Shown here piece after piece: positions 53,271 to 63,241 of a DNA stretch of 64,000 nucleotides (position 1 is its first letter; each line of letters starts with the position of its first letter). The DNA is taken from NCBI GenBank assembly GCA_944376205.1, contig CALWBV010000002.1:1-64000 (forward strand). Reading direction: 5' to 3'. This DNA is from an uncultured Christensenellaceae bacterium. GTDB lineage: Bacteria; Bacillota; Clostridia; Christensenellales; UBA3700. The notes below the pieces were generated by a model. That model did no database searches. It was not told the origin of the DNA and saw only the letters and a program-made list of their open reading frames with translations. The translations under genes and the position numbers were made by a program.

Positions 53271-53635
53271 TTTTTATCCTTAACAAGATTAAGCGTAGCG
53301 GTGATCAAATCTTTCCACTTCTCGCCTGTGGACTTTTCGTCCATTCTGATAAGCATCGGCTTATTGTTGCTGACTATGAGAAATCCGAGAGGAGAAATAG
53401 AAATTCCCCCGCCGCCTCCGCCCGCATAAGGCTCCATAGAAGATTTGCTTTCTTTTATATTTTTAATCTCTCCCCCGCCGCCTCCGCTGACGAATCCTAC
53501 CGAAACTTTTGAAAGCGGTATTGCCATTGTGCTGTTATCTATATATATCGGTTTGAAAATCATATCTTCGCTTTGGACTATTCCTTTAAGATTGTCCAAA
53601 GTATTATTCATTATTTCTTGCAACGAATTGTCCAT
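53267..53635 (-). CDS. ytfJ: Sporulation protein YtfJ (GerW family)
   Basis: A 122 aa protein with the GerW signature: two glycine-rich stretches (SGGGGGEIKN, AGGGGGGISISPLGFL). In Bacillus GerW is needed for germination with some nutrients. The start at 53635 follows CAGGAG and skips eight upstream codons. Confidence 0.93.
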   Translation of the reverse strand: MDNSLQEIMNNTLDNLKGIVQSEDMIFKPIYIDNSTMAIPLSKVSVGFVSGGGGGEIKNIKESKSSMEPYAGGGGGGISISPLGFLIVSNNKPMLIRMDEKSTGEKWKDLITATLNLVKDKK

Positions 53636-53651
53636 ATATTTTTCTCCTGTT

Positions 53652-54263
53652 TTAAGCATAATTTTCTATCGTATATTTCTTTTTCAAAGCTATTATATGC
53701 AATAAATAAAAAAGTATTTTAATTAAATCTAATCCTATAACCGCTTCAGCTATCACCCCTACAAAAGGATTTTTTACCGATATGTCTTTATTAATAATTC
53801 TGTCGACTTTTATCTTATTCCCCAACAAGCTTCTGATGATATTTTCAAGCATGACAAGTCCTCCTCCGAATACGGACTTTACCATCTCGTCATCACCTGC
53901 ATTGTATTGAATATATATTTCCTTTAACCTTATATTTGGCATATCGTCTAAAATTTGCCCGGCTAAAGCAAAATAATTCACTTTACGCATATCTGACTTG
54001 TCTTTACGCTTATTTGCATTTTTAGAGCCTTTGGGCGCCTTTATCTGATTTATTTCTTTTCTATTGAACGAATAATAAAATTGCCCCTGCCATTCAAACA
54101 TCTTAAACGACATCACTTCTATCCAATCAAGTATATATACACGTATACAAACGCTTAAATTGTTGTAATCCATACGAATCTGCAACTTTATGCCGTATGC
54201 CGTTATTACACACGCTGCGTATATTACCAATAATACAGAATATAAAAAATAAATGCACCACAT
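53652..54263 (-). CDS. DUF2953-like membrane protein
   Basis: A 203 aa protein with a hydrophobic N-terminal helix, a soluble middle and a C-terminal hydrophobic segment (EAVIGLDLIKILFYLL). It matches the length and context of DUF2953 proteins that accompany ytfJ and scpAB in Clostridia. Function unknown. Confidence 0.65.
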   Translation of the reverse strand: MWCIYFLYSVLLVIYAACVITAYGIKLQIRMDYNNLSVCIRVYILDWIEVMSFKMFEWQGQFYYSFNRKEINQIKAPKGSKNANKRKDKSDMRKVNYFALAGQILDDMPNIRLKEIYIQYNAGDDEMVKSVFGGGLVMLENIIRSLLGNKIKVDRIINKDISVKNPFVGVIAEAVIGLDLIKILFYLLHIIALKKKYTIENYA

Positions 54264-54374
54264 ATCGCTATGTTGTGCATTTTTACAATTAATATAATAT
54301 ATTCTCTCTTTAATTAATACAATAAATACATATTAACATTGTTTTACAGCCTTTATTTGAATTGCCAGTTATTT

Positions 54375-55151
54375 TCAGATAGGCAATTCTCCCCCGTCCT
54401 CTTCGTCGTCAGTTTGCTCGGGGATTATGTCGCTTGCCACTTCCCTTTCTATGTAGCCTTCACCGTCGCCCTCGACTCTTTGAACGTCTTCTCCCTTAAG
54501 GAATTCGGGAATCTCTTCCATATCCATCATTTTATCGAGTTCTTGCGAAGTCTGTTCGTCATCGAACGTTGCGCTTATAGTTCTTTCTCTGTAAAGACCT
54601 TCAGTCTGAACATTGTAGTTACTGTACTCGACAAGTCTTCTCATAATCTCGTCATAATCAGGCAATTCGTCTATACTCTTAAGTTCGAATTTCTTAAGAA
54701 AATCGTCTGTCGTGCCATACAATAACGGTTTACCGGGAGCGTCTTTGTATCCGCATGTCTTGATCATATTGATCTTAAGAAGCACACTCAACGCATAATC
54801 TGCGCTTGCACCTCTCGAATCCTCAATTTCTCCTCTCGTAATAGGCTGTCTGTATGCTATAAGAGACAATACCTCGAGAAGTATTTTAGAAAGCTCTTTT
54901 TCTCTTACGGGACGCAACATATCGCTGACTATTTCGCCGTATTTGCTGTTGGAAGCAAATTGAACCTTATCATTAAAAACGTCCAAAATTATGCCGCTGT
55001 CGCCGCTGTACTTCTTTGCAAGCTTATCGATAACGTCATTAAGTTGTTTTCTGCTTACGTCTTCAGGCAAGCTATTGAGAATATCGCTTCTTTTAAGCGG
55101 AATACCCGCCGCAAAGATTATAGCTTCAACCGTCTCAAGCAACTTTTCCAT
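54375..55151 (-). CDS. scpB: Segregation and condensation protein B
   Basis: A 258 aa winged-helix partner of the SMC-ScpA condensin. The segment LSKILLEVLSLIAYRQPITRGEIEDSRG is diagnostic. It has an acidic C-terminal tail of ~80 residues that is longer than usual. Preceded by GGAGGAG, one base after the scpA stop. Confidence 0.95.
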   Translation of the reverse strand: MEKLLETVEAIIFAAGIPLKRSDILNSLPEDVSRKQLNDVIDKLAKKYSGDSGIILDVFNDKVQFASNSKYGEIVSDMLRPVREKELSKILLEVLSLIAYRQPITRGEIEDSRGASADYALSVLLKINMIKTCGYKDAPGKPLLYGTTDDFLKKFELKSIDELPDYDEIMRRLVEYSNYNVQTEGLYRERTISATFDDEQTSQELDKMMDMEEIPEFLKGEDVQRVEGDGEGYIEREVASDIIPEQTDDEEDGGELPI

Positions 55152-55152
55152 A

Positions 55153-55959
55153 TCAATAATTCTCCTCCGTCTTTTTCAATTCCTGAATATCGACTTTTTC
55201 CTGATCAAGTTCTTCGTTGACGGATATGTAAATATCGTCCGCAAAGTCTTTTTGAACGGCTTTGACAATCTGTTTTTTCATAAGTTCCAAAAGCGCCTGG
55301 AAAGTCGTAATGACTTCGCTTTTTGTAATATCTTCCTCAAAGAGCTTACTAAAAGCCACACTTTTGTTTTCCATGATATATTTTGATATATATTCTATCT
55401 TGTCGGCTACCGTAAATCTGTCTTTTTGTATCTTTTTGGCAACCATTCGCTGCTCTTTTTCAATTACTCGCAACAAAAGTTTTCCGTATGCTTCGATAAG
55501 CTTATCAAAGGAAAAATCATTTACCACAATTACGGCATCGGCATTAGTAAATTTAGGTTTGCGATAAAATTTATTGAGAGTTTCAAGATCCTTGAGCTTG
55601 AGTGCCTGTTCCTGACACAGTTGAAACATAAGGATCTTTCTTCTGAGTTCCTCTTCGGGATCGTCTCCTTCATCGAAGAATTCTTCCTCTTCCTCGACTC
55701 TGGGAAGACATGCTCGTGCTTTTATCTCCAACAGCGTTGCTGCGATTTTTATATATTCACTAGCTTCTTCCATATCCAACTTACCGATCTGCTCCATATG
55801 AGCCATATACTGACTCGTAATCTGCGCAAGAGGAAAAGTTCGGATATCGTATTTACCCTCAACGACGATAAGCTGATATAACAGCTCGATAGGGCCGTCA
55901 AAATCGCTTATATTGAGTATAACGTTTTCAGTAGCGTGTTTCTCAAAAAAGTTACTCAT
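55153..55959 (-). CDS. scpA: Segregation and condensation protein A
   Basis: A 268 aa kleisin linking SMC heads. The N-terminal FDGPIELLYQLIVVEGKYDI and the C-terminal winged helix (AFSKLFEEDITKSEVITTFQALLELMK) are typical. An acidic stretch at ~95-110 lies in the middle. Confidence 0.95.
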   Translation of the reverse strand: MSNFFEKHATENVILNISDFDGPIELLYQLIVVEGKYDIRTFPLAQITSQYMAHMEQIGKLDMEEASEYIKIAATLLEIKARACLPRVEEEEEFFDEGDDPEEELRRKILMFQLCQEQALKLKDLETLNKFYRKPKFTNADAVIVVNDFSFDKLIEAYGKLLLRVIEKEQRMVAKKIQKDRFTVADKIEYISKYIMENKSVAFSKLFEEDITKSEVITTFQALLELMKKQIVKAVQKDFADDIYISVNEELDQEKVDIQELKKTEENY

Positions 55960-55971
55960 TTTCCACCTTAA

Positions 55972-56718
55972 TCACAACCAGCCGAAGGCTCCGAACGTCA
56001 AGCCGAACACCTTATCGAACAGCCAAGTAATAATTTTTTGTACCCACACAATGTAATTTGTGAGAATATCCAACTGCGGAATTATCCTTCCCAACGTAAA
56101 ACTTATCAACAAAAGTCCCAACATAACATAACTACCGTACTTATACATAAAGTTGACATATGCATTATCGGGCTTTGTGAGCGTCTCTATCACTCTGAAT
56201 CCGTCAAGAGGATAGATAGGCAAAAGATTGAACGCCATAAGCGTAAGATTGAACGTAATGGAAAGTTGCAAAAGCAAACTGATAAACATCAGGAAGCAAT
56301 ACAACGCATTCGGTTCTGTAAATGTAAGATTCTGCGTAGCTTTAGTAAAGATTGCGTATAACAACGAACTAATGAAGGCTACAAGGAAATTAAACGTAAC
56401 GCCTGCAAGAGAGGTCATTACCATTCCTTTTTTGTAATTCTTGAAATTTCTGGGATCAATAGGAACGGGTTTAGCCCAACCGAAACCGACTAAAAGCATC
56501 AGTCCGAATCCTATCAAATCAAAATGCTTTACGGGATTAAGAGTTAATCTACCCAAAAATTTTGCCGTCATATCGCCGTTTTTATATGCAATAAAACCGT
56601 GCGCAAGTTCGTGACCGACAATTGCGACCACGAGAGCGATTATATATGCGAGAATGCCCAATACCACTACGGCAAACGTAGCATTCTGATTAACCAGACT
56701 GTATATAAAATTAAACAT
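55972..56718 (-). CDS. Site-2 (M50) family metalloprotease
   Basis: A 248 aa membrane protein with the zinc motif HELAH and NLLPIYPLDGFRV, close to the short FtsH-independent M50B group often encoded before scpA. The substrate is unknown. Confidence 0.9.
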   Translation of the reverse strand: MFNFIYSLVNQNATFAVVVLGILAYIIALVVAIVGHELAHGFIAYKNGDMTAKFLGRLTLNPVKHFDLIGFGLMLLVGFGWAKPVPIDPRNFKNYKKGMVMTSLAGVTFNFLVAFISSLLYAIFTKATQNLTFTEPNALYCFLMFISLLLQLSITFNLTLMAFNLLPIYPLDGFRVIETLTKPDNAYVNFMYKYGSYVMLGLLLISFTLGRIIPQLDILTNYIVWVQKIITWLFDKVFGLTFGAFGWL

Positions 56719-56868
56719 ATAGCACTTTACCTTTATAATTATATTATAATTTAACCGTTTAAGTCAACGATATACCGAATTTAATACTGCACGCAATACC
56801 TTTTACGTATTTTTTCTTTATAATATACTCCCATTTTACAATAATAATATTCAATATACAACAAAATA

Positions 56869-56893
56869 CAAAGACAGATGAGCTGCCTTTGTA
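56869..56893 (-). terminator. Terminator candidate after the carboxypeptidase
   Basis: ACAAAGGCAG...CTGTCTTTGT on the minus strand (one mismatch) followed by ATTTTGTT. Confidence 0.6.
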
Positions 56894-56948
56894 TCTTGTA
56901 TCTTCCGTCTTTTAGACAAAACCGTCTGAAAACCCCTATATTTTTATT

Positions 56949-58127
56949 TTACCACTTTGACGATATTCCCTTCAGAATATCCCAAAAACTGCTTTTCTTT
57001 GCATCCTGAAGCGCTATAAGCTCTACTTCATATTCCCTTCCGTCAAAAGAATACGTCGCTTTTCCTATGACGTCGCCTTTCTTTACGGGAGCTTTTATCT
57101 CTCCGGGAAGCTTAAGCTCTATATCTTTTTGCTCGCTGCCTGTCTTGGACAAAAAGGCAATATCGTCTTTTATCGCAACTTCTATCTGTTTTACGGGAGA
57201 TTTTTTTACCGCAACGGTTCCGACATTATCGCCCTTGTGATAGTATATCTTATTGACATAGTTTGCAAATGCATAGTCAAACATACTTCTTACTTGAGAA
57301 AATCTCGATTTACTGTCAGTTCCGCCGACTATCGTCGCTACAACCTTCAAATCGTTTCTTTGGGCACATGCAGAAAGACAATGTCCTGCTTTATCGGTGT
57401 ACCCCGTCTTACCGCCTATACAGCCGCTGTACTGCTTGAGAAGTTTGTTGGTATTGACAAGTTGAGTTACTCTGCCGGACGGATGCGTATAATCTTCCAT
57501 CCATATGCTTGCATATTCAAAGTATTCGGGGTGAGACATAAGTTGTCTTGTCATTATATTGACGTCTTTTGCACAACTGTATTGTTCTTTATCAGTAGGA
57601 AGTCCCGTACAGTTTGCAAACAACGTATTTTGCATACCGAGCTCTTTTGCTTTGTCATTCATCATCTTCACAAAAGCATCTACGCTTCCCGCTATTCTTT
57701 CTGCCATTGCATAGGACGCATCGTTTGCAGATACTACGATAATTCCTTTGATAAGATCTCTGACGGGATATTGAGCTCCGCTATCCAAAAACATCTGACT
57801 TCCGCCCATTGCTGCCGCTTCAGGTGAAATCGTTATCTTTTCATCAAAAGTAAGATTGCCTTTGTCTACGGCTTCGAAAATTAAATTTGCCGTCATAATT
57901 TTTACCATACTGGCAATTTCGTGCTTTGCCTCTGCATTATAAGAATATAAAACTTTGCCGCTATTGTATTCAGTAAGATATTCGCCAAATCCGTTTGCTT
58001 TTATAGGAGCGCTTTCATTTTGAATCGTTTCGGCAAACGCTACTGTACCGTTTTGAAACGCAAGCGGGATCATAGCCGCAGCCAGCAAACAAACGAATAT
58101 CGCAAATATAAAAATTCTCTTTTTCAT
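56949..58127 (-). CDS. dacF: D-alanyl-D-alanine carboxypeptidase (DacF-like)
   Basis: A 392 aa secreted S11 enzyme. A signal peptide (~1-30, ending near VAFAE) is followed by the SxxK motif in IASMVKIMTA, SAN in VSANDASYAMA and KTG in GGKTGYTDKAGH, and a C-terminal beta domain. The start at 58127 follows AAAGGAGAG. It is a second carboxypeptidase distinct from that at 52-53 kb. Confidence 0.93.
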   Translation of the reverse strand: MKKRIFIFAIFVCLLAAAMIPLAFQNGTVAFAETIQNESAPIKANGFGEYLTEYNSGKVLYSYNAEAKHEIASMVKIMTANLIFEAVDKGNLTFDEKITISPEAAAMGGSQMFLDSGAQYPVRDLIKGIIVVSANDASYAMAERIAGSVDAFVKMMNDKAKELGMQNTLFANCTGLPTDKEQYSCAKDVNIMTRQLMSHPEYFEYASIWMEDYTHPSGRVTQLVNTNKLLKQYSGCIGGKTGYTDKAGHCLSACAQRNDLKVVATIVGGTDSKSRFSQVRSMFDYAFANYVNKIYYHKGDNVGTVAVKKSPVKQIEVAIKDDIAFLSKTGSEQKDIELKLPGEIKAPVKKGDVIGKATYSFDGREYEVELIALQDAKKSSFWDILKGISSKW

Positions 58128-58253
58128 ATTCTCTCCTTTGTTTTCTTGTAGTGTGTATATATCGCTCAAAAATATTCTGCATACATCCCAAAAACTGCGA
58201 ATATAATACAATTAAAGTCATATTAAGCGTTGTAAATAGGATAAAATATAGCC

Positions 58254-58595
58254 ATGGAAAGATTAATTTACGAATACATGCTTGCAATAGGGCTAAAGCC
58301 TCAAAGTTTGGGATACAAATATATTTACGAACTAATTGATATGTATCTCAACGGAACGAGTATTCTGCCCCTAAAACAACGGGGATATCGCAACCTCAGC
58401 GAAAAATATCATAAAACTCAATGGAGCATAGATAAAAACATCCAAAACTGTATCTCTAAAGCATGGCTCGACGGAGACATCGACGTGCTGTATAAAGAAT
58501 TCGGCAATACGATTGACATGAATAAGGGAAAGCCTACCGCAAAACAACTTATTCTGCATATATGCGATAAGATCCTTCTCAAACTGATCGAATAG
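58254..58595 (+). CDS. Orphan Spo0A C-terminal DNA-binding domain
   Basis: A 113 aa protein that corresponds to the Spo0A effector domain alone: LSEKYHKTQWSIDKNIQN matches the recognition helices and KAWLDGDIDVLYKEFG the following region. The receiver domain is absent. It could bind Spo0A boxes without phosphorylation control, or act as a competitor. A TAAAAT box ends six bases before the ATG, so a leaderless mRNA is possible, though the -35 is weak. Confidence 0.85.
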   Translation: MERLIYEYMLAIGLKPQSLGYKYIYELIDMYLNGTSILPLKQRGYRNLSEKYHKTQWSIDKNIQNCISKAWLDGDIDVLYKEFGNTIDMNKGKPTAKQLILHICDKILLKLIE

Positions 58596-58685
58596 CTTAA
58601 ATATTAATTCTTAAATCGGCTCGACATGTCATATTTTGTCTTTTTATGTAATAGTCTTTATTACAAGGAAAAGCAAGGAATAGCC

Positions 58686-59309
58686 ATGTTGAGAGAAAAA
58701 TTTCACAACCTTAAACGGGCGCGATTTTGCAGTCGCGATATATTCGGATATCTCAAAAATTACTGTTCGTCAAACAAACTGTTTTTATTGACGTATTATT
58801 TGCTTTACCTTACTATATTTGCGATATCGCTTTTTATTGTGTTGAATTATGACAACAATATCACGCATGACAACTATTATCAATTGCTTATGCAGGGCGA
58901 ATACGAATACGTAAAGGTATCATTAAAATACTCGTTATACAATCTTCTTATTGCGCTGGCGGCAATGCTTACATATCGCAAGAAGTACACTTTTGCCTGC
59001 CTGTATTTTCTCGTTACGTTTATAGCGTACAGATTAGCCGTAAACATTGTAGGAGGCTGGCAATATTCACTCATTGTCAACTTATTGAATACCCTACTTT
59101 TCTATTTCCCTATTTTTACCGTATATATTACGGTGATAGTGACTGCCGTATGTTATATCAATTCTAATTATCTGTATTGCAACGACCATTGTCCGATAAC
59201 TCTCAAAAAAATGCTCTTGTTTACGCTTGCGCAGGTTTTAATAACGACAGCGATAATTCTTATACATACTCTGCTTTATCCTTATATAACGGCTAAAATA
59301 CTCTTCTAA
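58686..59309 (+). CDS. Unknown membrane protein
   Basis: A 207 aa protein with about five hydrophobic helices. No family is recognised. AAGGAA precedes the chosen ATG at 58686. It follows the orphan Spo0A domain by 90 bases in the same direction and may be co-transcribed. Confidence 0.6.
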   Translation: MLREKFHNLKRARFCSRDIFGYLKNYCSSNKLFLLTYYLLYLTIFAISLFIVLNYDNNITHDNYYQLLMQGEYEYVKVSLKYSLYNLLIALAAMLTYRKKYTFACLYFLVTFIAYRLAVNIVGGWQYSLIVNLLNTLLFYFPIFTVYITVIVTAVCYINSNYLYCNDHCPITLKKMLLFTLAQVLITTAIILIHTLLYPYITAKILF

Positions 59310-59394
59310 CAACAAATTGGCAGTAAAGCTATCCTGTATAAAGCCGCCTATTTCAGTCAAATACCTCCAAGATAATATAAAAACCAAAGAAAAA

Positions 59395-59417
59395 AGGAGT
59401 ACCCATAGGGTACTCCT
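59395..59417 (-). terminator. Terminator of rny
   Basis: AGGAGTACCC-TAT-GGGTACTCCT followed on the minus strand by TTTTTC. Confidence 0.85.
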
Positions 59418-59435
59418 GAAACAATTATTGCAAAT

Positions 59436-61049
59436 TTACTTTGCATACTCGACCTGTCTGACCTCTCTGATAACATTGACTTTGATCTGACCGGGATATT
59501 CGAGTTCTGCCTCGATTTTCTTTGCGATATCTTTTGCCATGAACGTAGTAGCTTCGTCGTCAACGATTTCAGGCTTAACGATAACACGTATTTCTCTGCC
59601 TGCCTGAATTGCATAGGACTGTTCTACACCTTCAAAAGAATTAGCCACTCCTTCGAGTTTTTCGAGTCTCTTGACGTAATTCTCAAGTGACTCTCTTCTT
59701 GCGCCGGGTCTAGCGCCGGATATAGCGTCTGCCGCTTGTACGATAATAGCCTCTAAAGTTGTGGGTTCGACATCGCCGTGATGCGCTTCGATTGCGTGTA
59801 TGACAGCACGTTGTTCCTTAAACTTCTTTGCTATTTCCACACCGATACTAACGTGAGTTCCTTCAACTTCGTGGTCAACAGCCTTACCTATATCGTGCAA
59901 CAAACCTGCTCTTTTTGCCACCTTTACGTCTGCACCCAATTCAGCCGCCATCATTCCTGCAAGATAACTTACTTCAAGCGAGTGATTGAGTACGTTTTGT
60001 CCGTAGCTGGTACGATATTTAAGTCTGCCCAAAAGCTTGATGATTTCGGGATGCAGACCGTAAACACTTGCATCGAAAGCCGCATTCTCGCCGGCTTCTT
60101 TCATCTGCTGTTCGATTTCTCTTTTAACTTTTTCAACCGTTTCTTCGATTTTTGCAGGATGGATTCTACCGTCTGCAACCAATCTTTCGATTGTAAGTTT
60201 GGCTATTTCTCTTCTTACGGGATCAAATCCTGATACAGTAACGATATCCGGAGTATCGTCGATAATCAAATCGACACCCGTAGAATTTTCTATCGCACGT
60301 ATATTTCGTCCTACACGTCCTATCAATCTGCCCTTCATATCTTCGTTGGGCAACTGTACGACGGATACGGCTATTTCAGAAGCGTGATCTGCCGCACATC
60401 TCTGTATAGCAAGTCCGATAATGTTTTTGGCTTTTTTCTCTGCTTCGTCTTTTGCTTTTTGTTCGATTTCTTTTGCAGTGACCGCAGCACTCTTTTTGAC
60501 GTCGTCGATAAGTTCGTTCATAAGAATGTCTTTTGCTTCATCCTGCGTAAGTTTGGCTACTTTTTCGAGTTCCTCAAGCATCTTGGAATGCGCATTTTGC
60601 AATTCCTGTTCGATATTGTCGAGTTCTTTTTCTTTGTCTTCTAATTGTTTTTTCTTTTCGTCCACGGCATCAGACTTTTTGTCAATAGCCAATTCTCTCT
60701 TGACCAGCTGGTCTTCTCTTTGAGCAACACGTTGCTCGTTTCTGGCTATTTCTGCCTTTTGCTCCTTGGACTCTTTTTCAAACTCCTTGCGAAGTCTGTG
60801 TTGTTCTTCTTTTGCTTCGATTTTTGCTTCCTTGAGATAAGTCTTAGATTCTTCGCGAGCTTCTTTTTTCATTCTCTCGCATTCTTCTTTTACTCCACCG
60901 ACTGTTTTTTTCGTATAAGCCTTGTATATCAAAATGCCTATTCCGATACCGCCGCCAATTCCTGCAATAGCAAACAGTACCGATATCAGCACTACAATAC
61001 CTGCATCTACCCCAAGGAGAAAATTCAAGCAATTCATATTGAATTCCAT
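59436..61049 (-). CDS. rny: Ribonuclease Y
   Basis: A 537 aa membrane-anchored endoribonuclease that starts mRNA decay. An N-terminal helix (~12-38), a long coiled coil (~40-210), a KH domain ([11 protein letters not shown]), and an HD domain with [10 protein letters not shown] are visible. AGGGAGG precedes the ATG. Confidence 0.97.
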   Translation of the reverse strand: MEFNMNCLNFLLGVDAGIVVLISVLFAIAGIGGGIGIGILIYKAYTKKTVGGVKEECERMKKEAREESKTYLKEAKIEAKEEQHRLRKEFEKESKEQKAEIARNEQRVAQREDQLVKRELAIDKKSDAVDEKKKQLEDKEKELDNIEQELQNAHSKMLEELEKVAKLTQDEAKDILMNELIDDVKKSAAVTAKEIEQKAKDEAEKKAKNIIGLAIQRCAADHASEIAVSVVQLPNEDMKGRLIGRVGRNIRAIENSTGVDLIIDDTPDIVTVSGFDPVRREIAKLTIERLVADGRIHPAKIEETVEKVKREIEQQMKEAGENAAFDASVYGLHPEIIKLLGRLKYRTSYGQNVLNHSLEVSYLAGMMAAELGADVKVAKRAGLLHDIGKAVDHEVEGTHVSIGVEIAKKFKEQRAVIHAIEAHHGDVEPTTLEAIIVQAADAISGARPGARRESLENYVKRLEKLEGVANSFEGVEQSYAIQAGREIRVIVKPEIVDDEATTFMAKDIAKKIEAELEYPGQIKVNVIREVRQVEYAK

Positions 61050-61109
61050 TTTTACCTCCCTAATATTAAATTGTAAAGTTGCGACATAAAAAAATATTTA
61101 TGCACTTAA

Positions 61110-61139
61110 ATTATAGACTATAATATATAAAAAAGTCAA
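61110..61139 (-). promoter_or_regulatory. rny promoter
   Basis: On the minus strand TTGACT (61139-61134), 18 nt, TATAAT (61115-61110), with a leader of about 55 nt. Confidence 0.7.
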
Positions 61140-61432
61140 TAGTAATTATATTAATAATTATTATAAATACATAGTAATTGTATAACCCGTATTATAAAGC
61201 CACTACATTTTGTAAATACTGCTTTTGTCGCAAATCACATATTTCGGTTTAATCTCGTTGTCAAAAAGTGTCTGTTTTCGATTCGTAAGACATGATAAAT
61301 TCAATATAATTAAGCCATCAACACATTTTTAATTCTTTTATATTACATAAATCACGATATGCGCTCATACAAATTTATTAATGAATACTTATTCAAATTC
61401 AATGTATAAATATAAAAATCTAAAATACTTAA
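61140..61432. other. AT-rich gap between recA and rny
   Basis: No gene, RNA or repeat is supported in this stretch. Confidence 0.5.
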
Positions 61433-61455
61433 AAGGGAGCCTTGCGGCTCCCCGA
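61433..61455 (-). terminator. Terminator of recA
   Basis: GGGAGCC-TTGC-GGCTCCC hairpin followed by TTTTAAGT on the minus strand. Confidence 0.8.
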
Positions 61456-61466
61456 AAAATTTAAAA

Positions 61467-62477
61467 TTATTCTTCGCTGGCTTTTTGAAGAATTTTATTT
61501 TTGATTTCTTCTGCAACTTCGGGGTTATCCTCGAGATATTGCACGGTTTTGTCTCTGCCTTGACCGATTTTTTCGTCGTTGTAACTAATCCATGAACCGC
61601 TCTTTTTGAGAATATCCATAGCTACGCCGAGATCAACGAGACAACCGTTGTTGTTGATACCTTTTCCGAAAACGATATCGAATTCTGCCGTCTTGAAAGG
61701 AGGTGCGACTTTATTTTTGACTACCTTTGCTTTTGCTCTGTTGCCGACTATCTCGCTGCCATCTTTGAGGCTGTCTCCTTTTCTTACTTCTATTCTTATG
61801 CTTGAATAGAATTTAAGCGCTTTACCGCCGGGAGTTACTTCAGGATTGCCGAACATAACGCCAACCTTTTCTCTCAACTGATTTATAAAGATAACGCATG
61901 TCTTTGTCTTGTTGATAATCGCAGTAAGTTTTCTCGCTGCCTGCGACATAAGTCTTGCCTGAAGTCCGACCACGCTTTGTCCCATTTCGCCTTCGATTTC
62001 CGCTCTGGGAGTCAATGCCGCAACAGAGTCAACGACTATGATGTCCATAGCATTGCTTCTTACGAGAGTTTCAAGTATATCGAGTGCCTGCTCTCCGCTG
62101 TCAGGTTGGCTTACATACAAGTCCTTTACGTTTACGCCCAGCTTTTCGGCATAAATAGGATCGAGAGCGTGTTCTGCGTCTATGAATGCCGCCATACCGC
62201 CGTTTGCCTGGCAAGAAGCGATCGCATGCAATGCAACCGTCGTTTTACCCGAAGATTCGGGGCCGTAAATCTCTATAATTCTGCCCTTGGGCAAACCGCC
62301 TACGCCGAGCGCCATATCGAGAGTAAGACATCCTGTACTGATTACGTCGATTTGTTCTATCTCTTTATCTCCAAGTCTGATTATCGAACCTTTACCGTAT
62401 TGTTTTTCGATTTTGGCAATCGCATCGGCTACAAGTTCAGCCTTTTCGTTGTCGAGACTCTTCTTTTCCTTTTCCAT
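61467..62477 (-). CDS. recA: Recombinase RecA
   Basis: A 336 aa recombinase that promotes strand exchange and LexA self-cleavage. Walker [10 protein letters not shown], the Walker B region [12 protein letters not shown], loop 2 region [16 protein letters not shown]. The C-terminal acidic tail is short. GAGGTG precedes the ATG, 27 bases after cinA. No LexA box lies directly upstream, so SOS control must act from further up the operon, outside this window. Confidence 0.97.
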   Translation of the reverse strand: MEKEKKSLDNEKAELVADAIAKIEKQYGKGSIIRLGDKEIEQIDVISTGCLTLDMALGVGGLPKGRIIEIYGPESSGKTTVALHAIASCQANGGMAAFIDAEHALDPIYAEKLGVNVKDLYVSQPDSGEQALDILETLVRSNAMDIIVVDSVAALTPRAEIEGEMGQSVVGLQARLMSQAARKLTAIINKTKTCVIFINQLREKVGVMFGNPEVTPGGKALKFYSSIRIEVRKGDSLKDGSEIVGNRAKAKVVKNKVAPPFKTAEFDIVFGKGINNNGCLVDLGVAMDILKKSGSWISYNDEKIGQGRDKTVQYLEDNPEVAEEIKNKILQKASEE

Positions 62478-62504
62478 ATTTACACCTCACGAGTATATTG
62501 TATT

Positions 62505-63212
62505 TTATATTTGGTTTATATTTTTAAGCGCAAGATAAAGCGCCGTATTAGTAACGCATTTTCTTATTTCGTTTCTTTCTTTATCAAAGAAAGTATCGTA
62601 AACGTTTATTACGTCTCTGCTGCCTATACCTATATAGGAGAGACCTATCGGAGTATCGTATTCGTCACTCGACGGTCCCGCACAACCTGTCGTAGCTATG
62701 GCAAAATCTATTTCGTTATTGGACAGAAGTCCCTGTATCATTTCTCTGCAAACTTCTTCGCTTACGACTCCGTTTTCCTGTATAGTAGAAAGTTTGACGT
62801 GGAGACGACGCACTTTTGCCGATGCGTCATAAGTAACAAAGCCTTCATAAAGCACCGAACTGCTTCCGGGGACGTTTACGAGTCTTGCACAAATCATTCC
62901 GCCCGTAAGAGACTCGGCAACAGCTATCTTCATACCTCTCTGACGAGCGTTTTCGATAACGCATTGTTCCAAAGTCGTATCGTAATTTGCATACAGATTA
63001 TCGCTTAAAATTTCCAGAATGTCGTCAAGAATTTTCTGAAAAACAATATCGCTGGCACTCTTATTGATAAGAGTCAGTTTGCAGTCGAGATACTTTTGGA
63101 AAAATTCCAAAGATACTCCTTCCACATTGGCGAGGGATTTACACTTATTGACTATATCGGTATCGATGTCAAAAGCCTTAAGAATACAGCAATTTTTGCA
63201 AGTTTCTATCAT
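62505..63212 (-). CDS. cinA: CinA-family protein (short form)
   Basis: A 235 aa protein. The C-terminal ~155 residues are the CinA nicotinamide-nucleotide amidase domain (AVAESLTGGMICARLVNVPG, GCAGPSSDEYDTPIG). The N-terminal ~75 residues begin with a cysteine-rich MIETCKNCC and resemble only the linker domain of full CinA; the MoaB/MogA-like COG1058 domain is absent. It could still hydrolyse NMN. Located between rimO and recA, the classical cinA-recA context. Confidence 0.85.
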   Translation of the reverse strand: MIETCKNCCILKAFDIDTDIVNKCKSLANVEGVSLEFFQKYLDCKLTLINKSASDIVFQKILDDILEILSDNLYANYDTTLEQCVIENARQRGMKIAVAESLTGGMICARLVNVPGSSSVLYEGFVTYDASAKVRRLHVKLSTIQENGVVSEEVCREMIQGLLSNNEIDFAIATTGCAGPSSDEYDTPIGLSYIGIGSRDVINVYDTFFDKERNEIRKCVTNTALYLALKNINQI

Positions 63213-63241
63213 AATTTTCCTTTTCTCCTCTAACCTGTATT

